Positions 1 through 6,665 of a stretch of DNA of 64,000 nt are shown piece by piece. The DNA lies in NCBI RefSeq assembly GCF_000708595.2, contig NZ_JARP01000002.1, forward strand, positions 682,001 through 746,000, in the 5' to 3' direction. A program made the position numbers and the translations under genes. The notes beneath the pieces were generated by a model that made no database searches, was not told where the DNA came from, and worked only from the letters and a program-made list of their open reading frames with translations. Position 1 is the first letter of the stretch. Each line of letters opens with the position of its first letter. This stretch comes from Flavobacterium sp. KJJ (GTDB lineage Bacteria > Bacteroidota > Bacteroidia > Flavobacteriales > Flavobacteriaceae).

Positions 1-104
1 TTTGAAACATCAAAAGAGGTGAAAAATGTAATGAAAAGATAACTTCCTAAAAGTGAAGTTAAAATGCCGAGAACAAAACCAATAAGAAGGTCTAATTTAT
101 TCAT
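1..104 (-). CDS. N-terminus of a small membrane protein (partial)
   Basis: An open frame starts at an ATG whose first bases overlap the surE stop codon (ATGAATAA) and runs off the window edge. The 34 visible residues begin MNKLDLLIGFVLGI and form one hydrophobic segment of roughly residues 5-30, so a membrane anchor or small membrane protein is likely. The overlap with surE implies translational coupling. In related genomes I recall a small membrane gene after surE and then lpxB, but only the start is visible, so that is inference. No function can be assigned. Confidence 0.6.
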   Translation of the reverse strand, partial: MNKLDLLIGFVLGILTSLLGSYLFITFFTSFDVS

Positions 105-876
105 TTAATTTCCAAGTATTAAGTTGTTGTATAGAATGATGCGCGGTTAAATCAAATTGAACTGGAACGACAGATATGTATCCGTTTTCTAAAGCCCATT
201 CGTCAGTATCTTCGCCTTTGTCTTCGTTTGTAAATTTACCGGTAAGCCAGTAATAATCTTTTCCGTATGGAGTTTGTCGCTTGTCAAATTTTTGAGCATA
301 GTACGCTTTCGCTTGACGGCAAATCTTTATTCCTTTGATTTCTTTCTCTTTTAATTTTGGAAAATTTACATTTAAAACGACACCTGGCGGTAATTTATTG
401 GCAAGAGTTTCTAAAGTAATCTTTTTTACAAATGATTTTATTTGTTCGAAATCAGCATTCCAGTCAAAATCTAAAAGAGAGAATCCAATTGCTTGAATTC
501 CTTCAATTCCTGCTTCGACTGCCGCGCTCATAGTTCCAGAATAAATTACATTTATAGAAGAGTTTGATCCGTGATTAATTCCGGAAACACAAAGATCAGG
601 TTTTCTTTTTAAAATTTCATTGACAGCCAATTTTACGCAATCTACTGGTGTTCCAGAACAGCTGTATTCTGTTATAATGTCTTCTTCTTTAGAGATTTTA
701 TCTAAAAACAGCGTGTTATTTATTGTAATTGCGTGTCCCATAGCACTCTGAGGTTTATCTGGAGCTACTACTATAACATCTCCAATAGTTTCCATAACGC
801 TGATTAAGGCTCTGATTCCAGGAGCGAGAATTCCATCGTCATTGGTTACTAATATTAATGGTTTTTCATGTTTCAT
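97..876 (-). CDS. surE: 5'/3'-nucleotidase SurE
   Basis: 259 residues, the usual SurE length. The protein is a metal-dependent cytoplasmic phosphatase that removes phosphate from nucleoside monophosphates and is linked to stationary-phase survival. The N-terminal TNDDG motif (Asp13, Asp14) is the metal-binding signature. Ser44 in the QSAMGHAIT loop and Asn101 in the SGINHGSN loop complete the expected metal and phosphate ligands. It starts at the ATG at 876, with a TACATTTG box about 45 bases upstream. A small membrane-protein gene overlaps its stop codon. It is divergent from the protease gene at 1090. Confidence 0.95.
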   Translation of the reverse strand: MKHEKPLILVTNDDGILAPGIRALISVMETIGDVIVVAPDKPQSAMGHAITINNTLFLDKISKEEDIITEYSCSGTPVDCVKLAVNEILKRKPDLCVSGINHGSNSSINVIYSGTMSAAVEAGIEGIQAIGFSLLDFDWNADFEQIKSFVKKITLETLANKLPPGVVLNVNFPKLKEKEIKGIKICRQAKAYYAQKFDKRQTPYGKDYYWLTGKFTNEDKGEDTDEWALENGYISVVPVQFDLTAHHSIQQLNTWKLNE

Positions 877-922
877 GCCGAGATTTTCATTTTTGATTTA
901 TCAAAATTAGTGCTTGATAGAG

Positions 923-930
923 CAAATGTA
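923..930 (-). promoter_or_regulatory. Predicted -7 element for surE
   Basis: TACATTTG followed by C on the minus strand matches the Bacteroidota TAnnTTTG -7 consensus. It lies about 45 bases upstream of the surE ATG. No well-placed -33 TTG was seen. Confidence 0.45.
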
Positions 931-994
931 GTAACAGATTTTGGTAGAATACTAACAAATAAATAAAAATTGTAAACTAAATTAAAGAAGACTT

Positions 995-1022
995 TTGAAC
1001 ATCAAACATTTTTATATCTTTA
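995..1022 (+). promoter_or_regulatory. Predicted promoter of the carboxy-terminal protease gene
   Basis: TTG at 995-997, a 17-base spacer, then TATCTTTA at 1015-1022. This matches the Bacteroidota TTG/TAnnTTTG pattern except for the last base of the -7 element. It would give a leader of about 60 bases. Confidence 0.45.
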
Positions 1023-1089
1023 ACAAAAAATTATAGTGAACTTGGCTTTGTTGGCACAGTTTTTACCGTAACTTAGATTAAAAAATTTG

Positions 1090-3273
1090 ATGAATGCTAT
1101 TATTAAGTTTATGAAAAGAAATTATAAAATACTTATAGCCGTATTATGCTTGTCAGTAACATTGTTTGCATTTAAACTAAATGCTGATAAGTCTGAGGAT
1201 CCGGACCCGAATAGAGATAAAACACTTTTAGAATTGCTTGCGTTTGTTATTGAAAAAGGACATTATAGTCCGGCTGAAATAAACGATGAATTTTCTAAAG
1301 GAATTTTTAAAGATTATATTGATGCGCTGGATCCTTCTAAAAGATTCTTTCTTCAGTCTGATATTGATGAATTTAAGCAATATGAGCTTCAGTTAGATGA
1401 TCAGTTTTTGAATAAAGACTTAACGTTTTTTAATCTTACTTATACAAGATTGATGAAACGTATGGAAGAAAGCAAAAAACGATATAAGACTATTTTAGCA
1501 CAGCCTTTCAACTATAATGTTGATGAGACTTTTAATGCTGATTATGAGCATCTTCCTTATGCTAAAAATGCAACGGAAATTAACGAAAGATGGAGAAAAC
1601 AAATCAAATTATCTACTCTTTCTTCACTTGTTACCAAACAAAAATTAGAAGAAGATAAAAAGAAAGCAGATCCAGCTTACAAAGAAAAATCTTTTGAAAC
1701 TTTAGAGAAAGAAACGCGTGAAAGCTCTTTAAAATCTTTGGATGATAATTTTAGTCTGATTAAAGATTTAAATAAAGGAGATTGGTTCTCTGTGTATGTT
1801 AATTCGATTATGACACGTTTTGATCCGCATACAAGTTATTTTGCACCAGAGGAAAAAGATCGTTTTGATGTAAATATCAGTGGAAAATTAGAAGGAATCG
1901 GAGCCAGATTAACTAAGAAAAATGACTTTACTCAAATTGACGAATTAATTTCTGGCGGTCCAGCTTGGAAAGGAAAACAACTTGAGGCAGGTGATTTAAT
2001 TTTGAAAGTTGCACAAGGAAACGAAGAGCCTGTAGATGTTGTGGGTATGCGTTTGGATGATGTTGTGAAGAAAATTAAAGGTCACAAAGGAACTGAAGTT
2101 AAACTTACAGTTAAAAAAGTAGACGGAAGTATTAAAGTAATTTCTATCATCAGAGATGTTGTTGAAATTGAAGAAACCTACGCTAAATCTAGTATTGTAG
2201 AAAGAAACGGATTAAAATACGGAGTTATTTATTTGCCTAAATTCTATATCGATTTTGAAAACAAAGATGGACGTGATGCTGGAAAAGATATCGCTCTTGA
2301 GGTTGAAAGATTGAAAAAAGAAGATATTAATGGTATTGTACTTGATGTTCGTGATGATGGTGGTGGATCTTTATCTACAGTTGTTGATATTGCCGGTTTG
2401 TTTATCGAAGAAGGACCAATTGTTCAGGTTAAATCTGCTGGAAAAAAGAAAGAAGTTTTATACGATAAAGATAAAAAAATCGAATGGGATGGACCGTTAG
2501 TAATTATGGTGAACAGTTTCTCTGCTTCGGCTTCAGAAATTTTAGCAGCAGCAATTCAAGATTACAAACGTGGAGTGATCATTGGAAGTAAACAAACTTA
2601 TGGAAAAGGAACTGTACAAAATGTTCTTGATCTAAATCAGTTTGTTCGTAATGCAAGCTATGGCGATTTAGGAGCTTTGAAAATTACGGGACAAAAATTC
2701 TATAGAATCAACGGAGGTTCTACTCAATTAGAAGGTGTTCACAGCGATGTTGTAATGCCAGATCGTTATGCTTACTTAAAAATGGGCGAGCGTGATATTG
2801 ACAATGCAATGCCATGGGATAAAATTGATCCAGCTGATTACAGTACTTGGACATCAAACGAAAAATTCAATCAAGCGATTAATAACAGCAGAAACAGAAT
2901 TGCTGGAAATGCTCAATTCAAATTAATTGAGGATAATGCAAAATGGATTGATGTTAAGAATAAAGAGAACACTTACAGCTTGAACATTACGAGCTTTAAA
3001 GCTACTCAAGAACAGGTTGAGAATGAAGGTAAAAAATACAAACCAATCGCAGATTATAAAAACAGCTTGGTTTTTAAATCATTGCCTTACGAAGAACTTG
3101 AAATGAATAACGATGCTACATTAAAAGAAAAAAGAGAAGCTTGGCACCAAGCATTGTCTAAAGATGTTTATGTAGAAGAAGCATTGAATGTTTTAGATGA
3201 TTTGCAAACTAAAGGATATGTAAAAAATACTGTTGCTCCTAAAATGAAAAAGGATAAACTAGTAAAATCATAA
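1090..3273 (+). CDS. prc: Carboxy-terminal processing protease (Prc/CtpA type, S41)
   Basis: About 727 residues, the long Prc (tail-specific protease) form. It is a periplasmic serine protease that trims or degrades proteins from their C-termini. An N-terminal hydrophobic segment (about residues 12-28) acts as signal or anchor. A long N-terminal Tsp domain is followed by a PDZ domain (about 255-345) and the S41 catalytic domain. The SASASE serine motif is near residues 478-483 and the partner lysine is in TYGKGTVQ, about Lys506. I chose the ATG at 1090; a TTG lies just before it, and a later ATG at 1111 would still keep the signal segment. A terminator follows at 3301. Confidence 0.93.
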   Translation: MNAIIKFMKRNYKILIAVLCLSVTLFAFKLNADKSEDPDPNRDKTLLELLAFVIEKGHYSPAEINDEFSKGIFKDYIDALDPSKRFFLQSDIDEFKQYELQLDDQFLNKDLTFFNLTYTRLMKRMEESKKRYKTILAQPFNYNVDETFNADYEHLPYAKNATEINERWRKQIKLSTLSSLVTKQKLEEDKKKADPAYKEKSFETLEKETRESSLKSLDDNFSLIKDLNKGDWFSVYVNSIMTRFDPHTSYFAPEEKDRFDVNISGKLEGIGARLTKKNDFTQIDELISGGPAWKGKQLEAGDLILKVAQGNEEPVDVVGMRLDDVVKKIKGHKGTEVKLTVKKVDGSIKVISIIRDVVEIEETYAKSSIVERNGLKYGVIYLPKFYIDFENKDGRDAGKDIALEVERLKKEDINGIVLDVRDDGGGSLSTVVDIAGLFIEEGPIVQVKSAGKKKEVLYDKDKKIEWDGPLVIMVNSFSASASEILAAAIQDYKRGVIIGSKQTYGKGTVQNVLDLNQFVRNASYGDLGALKITGQKFYRINGGSTQLEGVHSDVVMPDRYAYLKMGERDIDNAMPWDKIDPADYSTWTSNEKFNQAINNSRNRIAGNAQFKLIEDNAKWIDVKNKENTYSLNITSFKATQEQVENEGKKYKPIADYKNSLVFKSLPYEELEMNNDATLKEKREAWHQALSKDVYVEEALNVLDDLQTKGYVKNTVAPKMKKDKLVKS

Positions 3274-3300
3274 TACTATAAAGAATTAATTTGTTATTAA

Positions 3301-3336
3301 ACGCTCCGTAAATTTAAATTTATGGAGCGTTTTTTT
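3301..3336 (+). terminator. Rho-independent terminator after the protease gene
   Basis: ACGCTCC and GGAGCGT form the base of a long stem with an AT-rich top, followed directly by a run of seven T on the plus strand. Confidence 0.85.
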
Positions 3337-3364
3337 GTAAGTTTATTAAAAATTAAAAGTTTAC

Positions 3365-4147
3365 ATGAATAAGTATATTGTTTTTGGTGTAATAGGATTG
3401 CTATTATTGTCCTGTAAAAAAGAAGTTGAAAATAATAGTGAGATTTTGCCACAACAGCAGACTTCTTTTACTTCAGCCCAGAATACTTCAGATTCGCTCT
3501 ATACAGTTGCATATTTGCCAACATCTACAACCAAGCAAATTGTAAAGCATACATATTATACGTTATCTTATAATGAAAAGTTCGAACAAGCCGAATGGGT
3601 TGCATACGAATTAAAGAAGGAGTATTTAAAAAACAGAGATTATAAGCGACCTTATTTTATTGAAGATCCTAAAGTAACAACTGGTTCAGCAGATTGGAGA
3701 AATTATAAAAAATCCGGTTATGATAAAGGGCATCTTTGTCCGGCTGGTGATATGGAGTTTGACGTAAATGCCTATAATGATACTTTTTACACCTCGAATA
3801 TTTCACCTCAAAGACATGATTTTAATAGTGGTATTTGGAATAGGATAGAGCAAAAAACGCGCTATTGGGCCGAAAAGTATACTGATATTTATATAGTAAC
3901 AGGAGGGATTCTCAAAGATTCAGATAAAAAAATAGGAACAGAAAAAGTAGCTGTTCCTAAATATTTTTATAAAATCGTTTTGGCTAAATCAGGAAAAGAA
4001 CATAAAGCAATTGCTTTTTTGGTTCCGAATGAAGATAGCGATAAGTCACTTTATGATTTTGTAGTTCCAATTGAAACTATAGAAAAAATGACTGGAATTG
4101 ATTTTTTTCCGAATTTGAAAAGCTTAAAAAGCAGTCAAAGCTTTTAA
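3365..4147 (+). CDS. DNA/RNA non-specific endonuclease, lipoprotein
   Basis: 260 residues of the NucA/NUC1 beta-beta-alpha-metal nuclease family. The catalytic signature is a variant of DRGH, seen here as YDKGHLCPAGD with His123 as the presumed general base. A downstream SNISPQRHDFN segment supplies the magnesium-binding asparagine. The N-terminus is a lipoprotein signal (GLLLLSC, lipidated Cys17), so the enzyme probably works on the periplasmic or outer face of the envelope, degrading nucleic acids for defence or nutrition. Its 3' end overlaps the convergent rpe gene by 24 bases. Confidence 0.88.
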   Translation: MNKYIVFGVIGLLLLSCKKEVENNSEILPQQQTSFTSAQNTSDSLYTVAYLPTSTTKQIVKHTYYTLSYNEKFEQAEWVAYELKKEYLKNRDYKRPYFIEDPKVTTGSADWRNYKKSGYDKGHLCPAGDMEFDVNAYNDTFYTSNISPQRHDFNSGIWNRIEQKTRYWAEKYTDIYIVTGGILKDSDKKIGTEKVAVPKYFYKIVLAKSGKEHKAIAFLVPNEDSDKSLYDFVVPIETIEKMTGIDFFPNLKSLKSSQSF

Positions 4148-4786
4148 TTCTGCAATAGTTTGAGTTGGGTTTTCTGCTTTAAAAACAAAGCTTCCAGCAA
4201 CTAAAACATCTGCACCTGCTTCTACTAATTGTTTTGCATTTTTACTGGTTACGCCGCCGTCAATTTCAATAATAGTCGAAGCATTTTTGCGCGTAATCAA
4301 ATCTTTAAGTTTTTTAACTTTCACGTAAGTGTTTTCAATAAAAGATTGTCCTCCAAAACCTGGATTCACACTCATTATACAAACTAAATCAATATCGTTA
4401 ATAACGTCTTCTAATAGATCTATATTGGTATGAGGATTAATGGCAACGCCAGCTTTCATTCCTTCTGCTTTGATGGCTTGTAGCGTTCTGTGCAAGTGTG
4501 TGCAAGCTTCATAATGTACACTTAAAATGTTTGCACCTAAATCTGCAAAAGTTTTAATGTAACGATCTGGATCAACAATCATTAAATGGACGTCGATTGT
4601 TTTTTTAGCGTGTCTTGAAATTGCTTCTAAAACTGGCATTCCAAAAGAAATATTTGGAACAAAAACGCCATCCATAATATCGATATGAAACCAATCAGCC
4701 TGACTGTTATTGATCATTTCTATGTCACGTTGTAAATTGGCAAAATCAGCTGCAAGAACAGAAGGAGCAATAAGTGTATTCTTCAT
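4124..4786 (-). CDS. rpe: Ribulose-phosphate 3-epimerase
   Basis: 220 residues, normal for Rpe. It interconverts ribulose 5-phosphate and xylulose 5-phosphate in the pentose phosphate pathway. TIM-barrel landmarks are visible: APSVLAADF at the N-terminus with the substrate-contacting serine, WFHIDIMDG with metal-binding His and Asp, VHLMI, MSVNPGFGGQ and EIDGGV, and a phosphate-binding loop near the C-terminus (VAGSFVF). It starts at ATG 4786. It converges with the nuclease gene, overlapping by 24 bases, and no separate terminator lies between them. Confidence 0.96.
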   Translation of the reverse strand: MKNTLIAPSVLAADFANLQRDIEMINNSQADWFHIDIMDGVFVPNISFGMPVLEAISRHAKKTIDVHLMIVDPDRYIKTFADLGANILSVHYEACTHLHRTLQAIKAEGMKAGVAINPHTNIDLLEDVINDIDLVCIMSVNPGFGGQSFIENTYVKVKKLKDLITRKNASTIIEIDGGVTSKNAKQLVEAGADVLVAGSFVFKAENPTQTIAELKALTAF

Positions 4787-4861
4787 TTGTAGTTGTGTGT
4801 GTTATTTTTTTTGCAAAGATAATTTTTTTAAATGCAAATTTTACAAGGATTTATCTAAAGT

Positions 4862-4953
4862 TTATTTAACAGAAAAGTTCGCAAGGATTTACGCTAAGAT
4901 CACAAGGTTTTATCTCGAATGTTAAAAACCTTTGCGAAAGTTGCGGTTTAAAA
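4862..4953. repeat. Intergenic repeat-like element, GCAAGG/CCTTTGCG type
   Basis: Variants of the words AAAGTTCGCAAGG, TTTACGC and CCTTTGCGAAAG occur in both orientations. The flanking arms TTCGCAAGG and CCTTTGCGAA could pair across the segment. The same words recur at 58468-58505. The function is unknown. Confidence 0.5.
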
Positions 4954-4967
4954 AAACGTCCTAATAA

Positions 4968-5001
4968 AAAATAAAAAACTCCGGTAATCAGCCGGAGTTT
5001 C
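4968..5001 (-). terminator. Rho-independent terminator of rpoD
   Basis: On the minus strand ACTCCGG pairs with CCGGAGT around a short loop and is followed by a T-rich run. It lies about 120 bases downstream of the rpoD stop. Confidence 0.85.
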
Positions 5002-5064
5002 AATCATCAATCAAAAAACGAACAGTCAATCAAACTGTTGTTTACTGTTTAGTCGAAAGCCAAA

Positions 5065-5122
5065 TGTCTTAAAGTCAAAAGAGACTTTTGGACTTTATGA
5101 ACTTTCTAACTTTAAGACTAAA
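5065..5122. repeat. Intergenic repeat-like element, AAGTC/GACTTT type
   Basis: Between the rpoD stop and its terminator the DNA is built from short variants of CTTAAAGTC, AAGAGACTTT, GGACTTTATG and AACTTTAAGAC in both orientations, so long self-pairing is possible. It resembles the other word-based intergenic stretches at 42855, 51712 and 53580. Confidence 0.4.
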
Positions 5123-5986
5123 TTAGCCTAAATAAGTTTTAAGAATTTTACTTCTAGAAGTATGTTTTAATCTGCGGATTGCTTTTTCTTTAATCTGACG
5201 AACACGCTCACGAGTTAAGTCGAAAGTTTCTCCAATTTCTTCTAAAGTCATTGGGTGCTGATCGCCAAGGCCAAAATACAAACGAACTACATCAGCCTCT
5301 CTTGGAGTTAATGTTTCTAACGAACGCTCAATTTCAGTACGTAATGATTCGTGAATTAATTCTCTGTCTGGGTTTGGAGATTCTCCAGAACGTAAAACGT
5401 CATAAAGGTTAGAATCTTCACCTTCAACAAGAGGTGCATCCATAGATAAGTGACGGCCAGAGTTTTTCATAGACTCTTTTACGTCATTTACAGTCATGTC
5501 AAGTTCTTTTGCAATTTCTTCAGCAGAAGGCGGACGCTCGTTAGATTGCTCTAATAAAGCATACATTTTGTTGATTTTATTGATAGAACCAATTTTGTTC
5601 AATGGTAAACGAACGATACGTGATTGTTCTGCTAATGCTTGAAGAATCGATTGACGAATCCACCATACTGCATAAGAGATAAATTTGAAACCACGAGTTT
5701 CATCAAAACGCTGCGCAGCTTTAATTAAACCTAAGTTTCCTTCGTTAATTAAGTCAGGAAGAGTTAATCCTTGATTTTGATATTGTTTAGCAACCGATAC
5801 AACGAAACGTAGGTTGGCTTTTGTTAATTTTTCTAATGCTCTTTGATCACCTGCCTTTATTCTTTGTGCTAATTCTACCTCTTCATCAGCGGTAATTAGG
5901 TCAACTTTTCCGATTTCTTGTAGATATTTATCTAACGATGCAGTTTCACGATTAGTTACCTGCTTGGTGATTTTAAGTTGTCTCAT
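5123..5986 (-). CDS. rpoD: Primary sigma factor RpoD (short Bacteroidota type)
   Basis: 287 residues, the compact primary sigma factor of Bacteroidota, which lacks the large region 1.1 of proteobacterial RpoD. Region 1.2 lies near residues 15-45. Region 2, with [10 protein letters not shown] and the melting motif [12 protein letters not shown], is near 60-130. Region 3 is near 140-215. Region 4 ends with the helix-turn-helix [18 protein letters not shown]. It directs RNA polymerase to TTG/TAnnTTTG promoters such as those listed here. A strong Shine-Dalgarno precedes the ATG, which is rare in this phylum. A terminator lies at 4968-5001. Confidence 0.97.
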   Translation of the reverse strand: MRQLKITKQVTNRETASLDKYLQEIGKVDLITADEEVELAQRIKAGDQRALEKLTKANLRFVVSVAKQYQNQGLTLPDLINEGNLGLIKAAQRFDETRGFKFISYAVWWIRQSILQALAEQSRIVRLPLNKIGSINKINKMYALLEQSNERPPSAEEIAKELDMTVNDVKESMKNSGRHLSMDAPLVEGEDSNLYDVLRSGESPNPDRELIHESLRTEIERSLETLTPREADVVRLYFGLGDQHPMTLEEIGETFDLTRERVRQIKEKAIRRLKHTSRSKILKTYLG

Positions 5987-5993
5987 GTTTTTG

Positions 5994-6000
5994 TCTCCTC
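5994..6000 (-). promoter_or_regulatory. Shine-Dalgarno sequence of rpoD
   Basis: GAGGAGA on the minus strand, seven bases before the rpoD ATG. It is a near-ideal ribosome-binding site in a window where other genes lack one. It fixes the start at 5986. Confidence 0.75.
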
Positions 6001-6069
6001 AATTTTTAAGTGTACAAATAGTTATACGTAAAGAGTATCAAAAAAGTTACAACAAAGTAAAAAATATTT

Positions 6070-6321
6070 TTAAAATTTATAGCTAACCCCAGATTGAAGC
6101 GAAAAACTATATGGTTTTGCATCACCGCTTTCTTTAAAAGTACTCAGATAATATTTAAAAAGCGGATTTATGTCTAAATTAAACTTGTCATTCAATTTAT
6201 AGCTTATTCCTATTCCTAAATTATAAGAAAAATTGATTCCTGATATGTTTTTCGCTTCACCAATTTGTTGCTTCGCCACTTTTTCAGATTCTAAAAAAAG
6301 CTGGTTTTTATCTAAAAGCAA
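6070..6321 (-). pseudogene. C-terminal remnant of an outer-membrane beta-barrel protein
   Basis: About 83 codons ending in a typical beta-barrel C-terminus (alternating pattern, terminal YKF with final phenylalanine). It includes strand-like segments such as SYNLGIGISYKL and FSLQSGVSYKF. There is no signal peptide or credible start, and the frame is preceded by a broken sigma-factor start, so this is the tail of a larger porin-like gene. It sits between rpoD and the TonB operon. A deletion appears to have joined the start of an ECF sigma gene to the end of this barrel gene. Confidence 0.65.
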
Positions 6322-6325
6322 AAAG

Positions 6326-6415
6326 CTAAAGAGTTTTTTTATACGTTTGGTATAACTCTTCCTGTGCCTTTCTGTTTTGCTTGATGCAGTCCTTTATGAG
6401 TTGATTTAAATTCAA
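6326..6415 (-). pseudogene. N-terminal remnant of an ECF sigma factor gene
   Basis: From a TTG at 6415 the minus strand encodes 29 residues (NLNQLIKDCIKQNRKAQEEL, then YQTYKKTL) before a TAG at 6326-6328. The pattern, a short helix with KDCIKQNRKAQEELY followed by the Y-K-L pair, is what ECF sigma-70 proteins show at the start of region 2. Everything after it is missing, and outer-membrane-protein sequence follows within a few bases. I read this as the 5' stump of a deleted sigma factor gene. The match is from memory of the family, not a search. Confidence 0.6.
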
Positions 6416-6579
6416 ATTTTAATATTATAATTTTGAGATTTCTAATGATCTTTAACAAAATAAATATAATCTATCGGATCTTGATTTGCTGTCATTACTG
6501 GAGAATATAAAAATTAATATAATTAATATTATTTCTTCATGGTTCATTGCCTTCTATACTTAATAGTATTAAAACAATA

Positions 6580-6600
6580 AAAAGGTTGCGTTACATAATA
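6580..6600 (-). promoter_or_regulatory. Possible orphan ECF-type promoter element
   Basis: The minus strand carries GTAACGCAACC, with an AAC core like ECF sigma -35 elements, about 180 bases upstream of the sigma remnant. A region ending in TAAGTATAG lies downstream of it. It could be the autoregulated promoter of the lost sigma gene. This is inference. Confidence 0.3.
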
Positions 6601-6606
6601 AAAAAA

Positions 6607-6646
6607 AACCTCTGCTTTCTATATTTCGAAAGCGGAGGTTTTTTAA
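6607..6646 (-). terminator. Terminator of TonB operon copy A
   Basis: AACCTC-GCTTTC and GAAAGC-GAGGTT form a long stem with one G-T pair. T-runs flank it on both strands. It lies 20 bases past the last stop codon of the operon. Confidence 0.85.
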
Positions 6647-6665
6647 GAATGCATTTTTTTAGAAT

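Larger units (their letters stand above)
4787..5122. other. Gene-free interval holding repeat-like DNA and the rpoD terminator
   Basis: 336 bases between rpe and rpoD. It contains a repeat-like stretch of GCAAGG/CCTTTGCG words (4862-4953), the rpoD terminator (4968-5001) and a second repeat-like stretch of AAGTC/GACTT words (5065-5122). I see no credible coding sequence: the one open frame here has no family features and runs across the rpe start. Confidence 0.7.

Noticed and set aside
4710..4925. Plus-strand open frame over the rpe start
   Set aside because: It is antisense to rpe in its first part and runs into repeat-like DNA; it has no family features or plausible start signal.
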